From assembly GCA_034437655.1 (NCBI GenBank), contig DAOTTU010000044.1, positions 124,001 through 188,000 of the forward strand: a stretch of DNA of 64,000 nt. The letters run 5' to 3'. The number at the start of each line of letters is the position of its first letter. Within the stretch, counting starts at the first letter, position 1. Below, in pieces: positions 33,701-42,700 of this stretch. The position numbers and the translations under genes were made by a program. The notes beneath the pieces are model-generated. The model was given only the letters and a program-made list of their open reading frames with translations, ran no database searches and was not told the DNA's origin. This stretch comes from J027 sp034437655 (GTDB taxonomy: Bacteria; Chloroflexota; Anaerolineae; Aggregatilineales; J027).

Positions 33701-36700
33701 CGGCCATCGGACCACCGTCGTTGAACACTTCAACATAGGCTGCTGTACCATCACACTGCGCTTCAACGCGGAGTTCTGGCGGGTAGCAGTTGTCCGTTGT
33801 TGCAGAGGCTTCGATACCAAAGTCGGGCATTTCGAAGCTGACGGCACCGCCGAGGTTGCTGAATTCAAGGGTGACACTTTCACCAGCCGGGACGCTGACC
33901 ATACCAGATTCTGCTGGTAGATCGAACGCATAGGTGGCGTTCCACGGGTATTCAGCGGGGCTGTACATCGGGCCACCATCGTTGAAGACAGTGATTGCGG
34001 GTACAGGTGCGCCTTCATCCGTCAGGCATGTCGGTTCAGCACGGAGCACAGGCGGGTTACAGTCGGTAACGTCAAGCGTCTTGGTCAGGGCTGGGTCAAA
34101 GGCGCCAACCGTGACATTGCCTTGATCGTTGTTCAGGACGATCCGCTCAGTTTCGCCTTGATCCAGTTGGAAGTCGATAGTTGTGTCATCGCCGACTTCG
34201 TAGTCTACGGTGAGCACAATCGGGTCGAGCATCGGGCCACCCTGGCTGTTATCCAGCGTCAGGACGATGTCCGTGCCTTCTTCACAGACCAGGTTGAAGT
34301 CTGGTTGTGGTGGGAAGCAGTTTTCGATGCTGATTTCGTCGGTCACAGTGGTGACGTCATCGCGACCTTCGGCCGGGTATTGCAGCGTAATGGTAATGTC
34401 ACCACGTTCGTTGCTTAAGCCGTCAATCGGGAATTCTTCACCAGCAGTCAGCGGCGGGAAGGTACCTTCAACCGGGTCACCGACCTCATACGTAATGGTG
34501 TAGCTACCGTCAAGGTGCGTTGGGCCATTGCTGTTGAGGATGCTGGCGACAGGTGTCGTGCCTTCGCAGACGCCTTCCAGAACGGGTTCTGGTGGGAAGC
34601 AGTTTTCAGCCGAGGCCGAAATTTCTGTCCCGTCGAAGCTAACTGTTACTGTGCCAAGCGTGTTGGTCAGATCCAGGACTTCGCTTTCGCCTTCACCAAG
34701 TTGGATTTCATTGCTGAAGTCTTGCTCACCGAACTGGTAGTCCACGGTGTAGGACAGTACATCGAGCATCGGGCCACCGAGGTTGTCGATGGAGCCAACA
34801 AGGTTTGTGCCTTCACATTGGACATTCAGCGAGACATTCGACTCGTTACAGTTTTCGAGGTCAATGCTGCTGCGTTGCCCTTCAAGGCTGAGCGAGACAT
34901 TACCAAACTGGTCGCTGAGCTGGTCGGTCAAGGGGAATTCTTCACCCGGACCAAGCGCGGGGATGTCGATGGTTGTCGGATCACCAGCACTGTATTCAAC
35001 GCTGACAGTCGTACCTTCGAGCATCTGACCACCGTTGTTGACCACAACCGCCGTTGGTGCGTCGTCAACACACTGACCTGTCAGTTGCAAGTCGGGTGGT
35101 TCGCAGTAGGGCACTGGAACAATGATTGGGTCGAACCCATCTTGTGCCAGGGTTAGCGTTGCGCCACCACGGTTAGCGTCGAGGTCGAAACTGGTTTCGC
35201 CACCTTCGCCAAGCGTGAAGGGCAGTTGCGCGGTTTCGCCGTCTTCGTAGAGTACGTCGATAACCTGTTCCTCAAGCATCGCGCCGCCGCTGTTGGTCAC
35301 AGTGACTTCGACAAAGCTCTGACCTTCATCGACTTCAACACACTGATGTGTGATGTCGAGTGCTGGCGGGTTGCAGTAGGGCACAACCTGTGCTTCCTGC
35401 TCACCGTAAGAGACAGTCGCGCTACCCTTGTTCGGGTCGAGGTCGAAGGTCTGGCTGCCAGCGTCGTCGAATTGGAATTCGATCTGGCTGGTTTCGCCAT
35501 TTTCGTACTCAACGTTGATGAACTCAGGTTCAAACATCGGGCCACCGCTATTGACGACTGTCACTACACCGAGATCACGTTCAGCATCGCATTGTGCGGA
35601 GAACGTAATTTCAGGCGGGTTACAGCTCGTAACGTCGGCTGTACGTGTCAGCAGTTCAGATTCAATGCTGACGGTTACATCGCCAAGGTCATTGGCAAGT
35701 GTGATAGTGTCGGTTTCACCAGCGTCCAGTTGGAAGGGCACGGTGTCGTTCGGGCCATTGGCATAGGTAACGTTGAGCGTCAGTTCCTCGAACATCGGAC
35801 CACCGTTGGTGTTGTCCAGTGTCAGGATGACGTCAGTACCGTCAACACATGCCAGGCTGAAGTCAGGTTGCGGCGGGAAGCAGTTTTCAATCGTGATTTC
35901 GTCGGACTGCTCGCCGTCGGGGTACGCCATTGTGATGGATACATCACCCAGGTCGTTACGTAGGTTCGGGATTGGGAAGTCTTCGCCAGCGTTGAGCGGG
36001 CCGAAGGAGGCTTCTACGTTGTCGTTCGCGGTACCTTCACTGTAGGTGACGGTGTAGGTGCCGGAAATCTGTGCAGGGCCGCCGTCGTTCACGATGGAAG
36101 CGACCGGGCTGGTGCCTTCACAGACGCCGCTGAGCGTCAAATCTGGCGGGAAGCAGTTTTCGGTGCTAGCGGTCAGTTGCAGTTCAGCGATGCTAAGGGT
36201 CACATCACCGCGTTCGTTGCTGAAGTCGAGTACCTGGCGACCTTCCTCGAATTCAACCGTTCCGCTGACAGTCGTTTGACCGTTTGCATCCGGGTATTCG
36301 TAGGTGATCGTGTAGGTCAGGTCTTCAAGCAGCGGGCCGCCATTGTTGGTGATTTCACCGATAACGTTGGTGCCGTCACATTGGACGTTCAGCCCAATTT
36401 CGGACTCGTTACAGTTTTCGAGTGAAACCGTTGTTGGCGTTTCAGCAGCCGCAAACTCTGGATCAAGTACCAGGGTTAGCGCACCACGCGCATTGCTGAG
36501 CTGGTCGCTGATGTCAACGCTGCCATCCGGGCCGAGTGGGTCAATGGTGATGGTCTGCGGGTTGCCGCCATCTTCGTATGTCACCGTAACGGTCGTGCTG
36601 TCGAGCATCTGGCCACCATTGTTGGTGATGGATGCTGTCGGGACCTGATTTTCGGTGTCACACTGACCAGTGATGACCAGGGCCGGTGGGTTGCAGTAGT

Positions 36701-39700
36701 CAATCGTAGCCGTGTTGATTTCAATGTTGACAGGAATTCGTTCCGTCGCCAATGAAACCGTTACTGCACCACGATTCTGTTCGAGGTTCAGCGTCAGTTC
36801 TTCACTGCTATCAAGACCAGTGATGCTGATCGGGGCACTCGTCTCGCCTGTGTCTTCATAGGTTACGGTGTAGGTCGCATCGAGATCATACATCGCGCCA
36901 CCGTTGTTGACGATGGTCGCAACTGGTGCGCCTTCTACACATTCCCCACTGATCGATAGGCTCGGCGGGTTGCCGCAGTTGGTGTTGGCTGTATCGCTGA
37001 AGGTGTAGCTACCCGGGAAGTCACTGCCTGCTTCGGTGTAAGTCACTGTGATAGAGACGTCACCATAGAAGCCTTCAACAACAATGGGGTCAGTCGATTC
37101 ACCTGTTGCCAGGCTGAATTCACCACTCGCAACCGGGTTTTCTTCGGCATTGAATGCATTCACTTCATACGTACCTGTGCCGAACATATCACCGCTTGCT
37201 TCAGCCTCATTGCTGATGACGAAGCTGGCGACAGCATTGTTGTCACAGGTGCCTTCAACGCTCAGGAGTGGTTCTTCACAGCGTTCATTGTTGGTGCTGT
37301 TGCGTGAATGCTCGTAGCGTGTTCCATTTTCATCCAACACATACAGGATGTTCGGGGTTGCGCGTTCGCCCGTGTAGGTAACGCTCGTGCTAGCAGCAAC
37401 TTCTTGAGGACCAAAGGTTGTTTGGCCAATCGAGTTGTTGACGACTTCAACCGTTACCGGGAAGGGGTTCGGGTTGCTGACACGGAACTCATGTGTTTCT
37501 GAGGTTTCCCAGCAGATTGAGGTAATGGTTACCCGTTGGATACACGGACCAATCGCACTTGAGCTTGCTTCGTTGCCAAAGCCATCGTTAACCGTGATGG
37601 TCAAGCTACGGTTAAGACCAAAGCTCACGAACGGTACATCAACCGTGGTCTGGTTGCCTTCAAAGCTGAATGCGTCGTTGCTGTCAACTGTGTTGCCACT
37701 TTCATCAGTCACGTTCCAGCTACCGTCGGTAATCGGCGTGTCGCTGGCGTTGGTGATGGTAAAGCGCACAAGGTTTTCGTTGGTCACACAAACACCACTG
37801 GCACTCAGTTCGGGTGCGGTGAAGGTGTTGGTGATGGTTGCGCTAGCTTCGCCGCCAGCTTCTACCTCAACAGCGCCTTCGCCGGAAACGTCCCAGGCGG
37901 GGCCGGGGTCAGTTTCAGTGACGGTGTAGGTGCCGGGTTGCAGGTCATCAAGCGTCCGTGATTCACCATCGCTCAAGGTGATGGTTTCAGAGAAGCTGTC
38001 TGGACCTGTGATGTTGATCGTAAATTCGTCGTTCAGTTCGAACTCGTTGTCACCGAGATCAACGGACTTGGTGACTGTTAGTGAACCAGTCGGCGGAGCT
38101 TCACAGCGTGCGTCACCACCTGTGCTATCGGCGCGAATACGGCCGGTGCCGGGGTGGCCGGGGCGTTGTTCAGCCTGGAAGTAATAGGCTTCGTTTTCGC
38201 CCAGTTCACGCGAGAAGACCGTTGTTGATTCTCTGCCATTCAGGGCTGGTATGTTGCCTTCTGTGACGACGTTACCGCCTTCGTAGCCATCGGACCAGAC
38301 CGTAAAGGGTGCTGTACCCTGCATTGGCGCTTCACCCGTGTTGCGAACACTGAATTCGACCAGATACTGATCCACGCCTGTGTCTTCGTTGGTTACGATG
38401 TTACAGACGTAAGTCACTTCCAGGCTGGAACGGTCCCAGCATTCACCGATAGTTGTGTCGCCGAAGATTTCATACGGCTGTGCCGTAATTTCGACGCCAT
38501 TGAACAGCCCGGTGTAGGTTTGCGTGTGAGATTGTTCGCCCGTCAGTTGGACGGTATCAACTGGTGTGCCGTCACTTTCGGTGATGGTGATGATGGCCGG
38601 CGCATCTTCAGGGATCGGACCACCAGTGTTGGTGATTTCGATAGAGACGCTGCCCGGTGGGCCTTGTTGCACACACTGCGCTTCGACAGACAGACGCGGT
38701 AGTTCTTCGTCAGTGAAGACACGAACGTTGACTGTGCGTTGCAGGGTGTAGGGCAGTTCACCGTCGGTCAGGTTCAACGTCACGGTGTAGGTTCCGGTTT
38801 CAGAGTACACATAGCACTCGCTTGCGGAGCTGGTTTCGATAACATTGCCTTCACCGTCGGGGTCGCCAAAGTTCCAGCCTGTGATGGTGAAGTTACCGAC
38901 CACTTCGGCTTCGTAGCAGACCTGTCCTTCGGGGAAGATTTCAGCACCGATAGAACCACTCGCGCTACGTGGTGAGAAAGCGCTGACCGTACGACCAGCA
39001 TCAGCAGTCAAGCCAGTAGAGTTTTCGATGTCCAGCGTAACGTTGTAGTCACCGGGTTGGGTGTATTCGGTGCAGATTTCAGCGGGGATGTTCGCATCTG
39101 TGTAGCTGAGCGAGTCACCGTTGCCGAAATCCCATGTCCATGAAACCAGTTGGTCTTGAATGGTGCTCAAGTCCGTAAAGCAGACACGCAGCGGGTTGTC
39201 TTCAGATGCCTGGCCCGTGCGTGGGTTGGGCGTGAAGTCCGCCTGAATGCTATTGCTTTCGACTACCTGAACATTAACCGAGGCACTCAGCGTCTGATCA
39301 TTGTAGGTGATCGGCGCTTCTACTTGAATTTCGTAGTTGCCAGCTTCAGGGAAGGAAACGCTGAAGTTTGGACCACGGCTGGTTGTATCTGAGCCGACGA
39401 CTGACCAGCGTGCCTGCGTGAGGTCAACGCTATTGCCAGTGGCTTCGATGTTGAACACTTCATTGCGCAGCGCGACATCTGAACCGATAACGGTGGCTTC
39501 GATGTTGGCACGTGCGACAACGGAGAACTCATCGGTATCCGTATCTTCAATACCAGGGATTGCACCTGTCAGTGTGACTGATTTCGGACCGGGGGTGTCC
39601 CAGCTTACGCAGAGTTCACCATTGTCGCTGCGGCTGGTGGTGGTTGCACCCGTTGTAATGGTGCCGCCAGCCAGATCCCAGTTCCAGGTGTAGGCTTCTT

Positions 39701-42700
39701 CTGGTCCACGAACGCGCGTAGTGTTATCCAGGCAGATTTCTTCGCCTGTAAGGACTGTTTGCGGTGTACCATCGAAACTAACGTCCAGGGAATGCCCAGA
39801 GTAGATGCCGATTGAGGCTGGACATACGACGGAATCGTCTGCGCTGCTAACCGTGGCATTGAGTGTAAAGATACCAGCGGTGTTCCAGGCGACCTGAATC
39901 TGTCGGCCACTACCGCTAATGGTACCATTACCACCTGTATCCCATGCGTATTCGACATTAGCTGGTTCAGCGTTGTCCCACACGATACGGTAGGTGTAGT
40001 TGTTGCCGGGGTTGGCGGGTGTACCTTCAAACCCGTCAGCGGCGTTGTCGTCAGCGTCGATGCGGAAGTCTTCACAGGTGAAGCTCTCGCCCGTGAATTC
40101 AACTTCGCGGGTGCCGCTCGAACAGTCGTCAATCAGATTGCCGTTACTATCGGTAACGACCACTGTGTAGCCCACTGCGTAGACTAAGCCAGCGTCATCA
40201 ATGGACGATGCGTAGACGTAGTCATCGAAGTCGTTAGGGTTGGTACCTGTCGAGCTGTCATCAACCAGTACGGGGCCATCTTCGGTGATCTGGAACAGTT
40301 GCCAGGTCCAGGTGAAGGTCACGCCTTCGGCATCGAAGTCTAGCTCGTTGGCGCGTTCCGTCCATGTGACGGTGGTGCCAGGTGTAACCAGACGATCGGT
40401 GCTACGGCGTGGTGGTTGGCAAACCAGTTCTTCGGGGAAACCAACGGTAATCGTAACCGTGTCCGCCGCGCAGTCCAGTACCTGTTCGCCCTCATCGGTG
40501 ACCAGTACCTTGACATAAGTGACAGTGTATTCACCCGCGACGAGACCATCGAGGTTGAGCTGGTTGCTCTCAGTCGTGATCACAGTTTCGCGATCATCAC
40601 CTGCAGGGCGTGTAATCGTCCAGCGGTAGCGGATGTCGCCTTCAAGTTCGTATCCACCTGCGCTGCCGGCGGCTGTGATACGTGTACTCTCACCGGGCAG
40701 TGCATTTCTGTTTGAAACATTATTGATCGGGCAGGTGACTTGACCGTAGCCAACGTCGATAGTTTGACCAACGCCGCCGCTACAGTCTGGTTCAATACCT
40801 GCAACTTCCGCGAGGGTAAAATCACCTACGTAAACATCAACGGTCAGCGTTTGTTCACCAGCCATCCAGGTGACCGTGTAGCTAGAGCCACCGAGAGAGG
40901 CGCTGCCATTTTCTGTCCAGACATAGGTCAGCGGTAAGCCAGCCGGGTTGTTGACGTTGGCGGTGTAAGTGACTTCTTGACCAGCGACGACAGTGGCGTC
41001 CCAACCATCAAAGCTACAACCCGAAATACCACCAACAACTTCAACCGTGATGGAGGGGTTACATTCGCGGCCAGAGGCGGTTTCAACCGTCGCACTGAGT
41101 GTGAATGTGCCTGTTTCATTGAACGTTACATCGGTAGTGCGGTTGCCGGAATTGGCAATCTCGACGCTGTCGTCACCAACGGTCCACATAATGTTTGTGA
41201 CGTCATCACCGTCAAGGCGATTAATCCGGAGTTGATATTCATGTGTCGTACCAACACCGACCGTTGTGGGACCGTTGGGTGTTGGGCAGACCAGGTCACG
41301 CCAATCGATAGTAAAGCTGCGTTCAGCTTCACATAAACCAGCAGTCGCTTCCAGTACAGCACCGTTTTCATCCAGTGCCTGAACGCTGATTGTGTAGCTG
41401 CCGGGGTCGGTGAAGTTCACACCGAGGCTGCTGCCGCTACCAGAGGCGTATTGTGTTGTGCTGCCGTCAAATGTGCGGTTCACGACCCAATTGTAACTGG
41501 TCGGGGTTGCACCTGTAACGTCAAAGCTAAAGTTGCGATTCTGGCCAACGCGACCGGGGTTGTTGCCGTTCAGTACGCAAACAACTTCCTCGTCAGACAC
41601 GATGATCTGAACCGCTGTTGCTTCAGAGAAGCCACCGGGGCCAGTCGCCCGCAAGAAGACGTTGTAGTTGCCTGCAACATCGTAAGTGACCGTAACGGTT
41701 TCGCCTGTTTCGTCAAAACCATTGTCCGTATTGCCGTCTACTTCCCATTCCAGCAGCGTGTAGGTGCCTGTGGTCTGGTTGGTAAAGGTAACTGTATCAC
41801 CAACGGTGATTTGGGTTGCGCTGACATCAAATGCAGCGTCTGGTGCGGGGACACCCGAGAACAATGGGATTGTCTGGGTTGTGTTGGAGAATTCACCGCC
41901 GGGGCCTTCAACGCGCAAGGTTGCGGAATAGCTGCCTTGAACGGGGAAGTCAACACAGGGGTTCGCGACGTCAGCGCTGGCGGGTACAGGTGGGCCACCT
42001 TCGCCGAGGTTAGCAAACGTCCATGTGTAAACCGAAACAGTACCAACGCTCTGGTCAAAGAAGCAAACCTGGTTGGGCGTGCCATCGTCGGCAAAAGCCG
42101 GGTCACTGAGTTCATAGCGGAAGTTGGCGGTAATGTCTTCACCGGGTTCTGCCACGATGATCTGTTGGGTTGCAGTACCTGTACCACCAGGCCCTTCAAC
42201 ATTCAAGGTAATGGTGTAGGTACCAACCGCAGTGAACGTTACATCGCCCGGGTTCTGACCGTCGGTGGTTGCTGCTGTACCGCCGCCATAGTTCCATGTC
42301 CATGTCTCAACTGGACCACCCGTATTTGTGCCTGCAACTGCTGTGGTAAATTCGCCGTTTTCGTCGAGTTCACCAACAACCGGGTTTGCAGTAATGCCGG
42401 GGATCGGTTTTTCAGCAATCTGAACAGCTTCAACAGAACCGGTGGCGTTAGAACTCCGCCCGTTCTCTGTTGTAACGATCAGCGAAACATCGTAAATGCC
42501 GGGTTCAGTCAGTTCAACCGGGGCAGGGTCGGCAACATCAAAGGTGATGTTGGTACCACCCGGTCCGGTGATCGTCCATGCCCACGACACAATTGGGTCG
42601 CTTTCGTCGCTGGTGCTGCCGCTGTTGAAATCAACAGTCAATGGTGCTGCACCACGTGTTGGTTCTGCGATGATGCGCGCCACAACAGGGTCGAGCGCAC

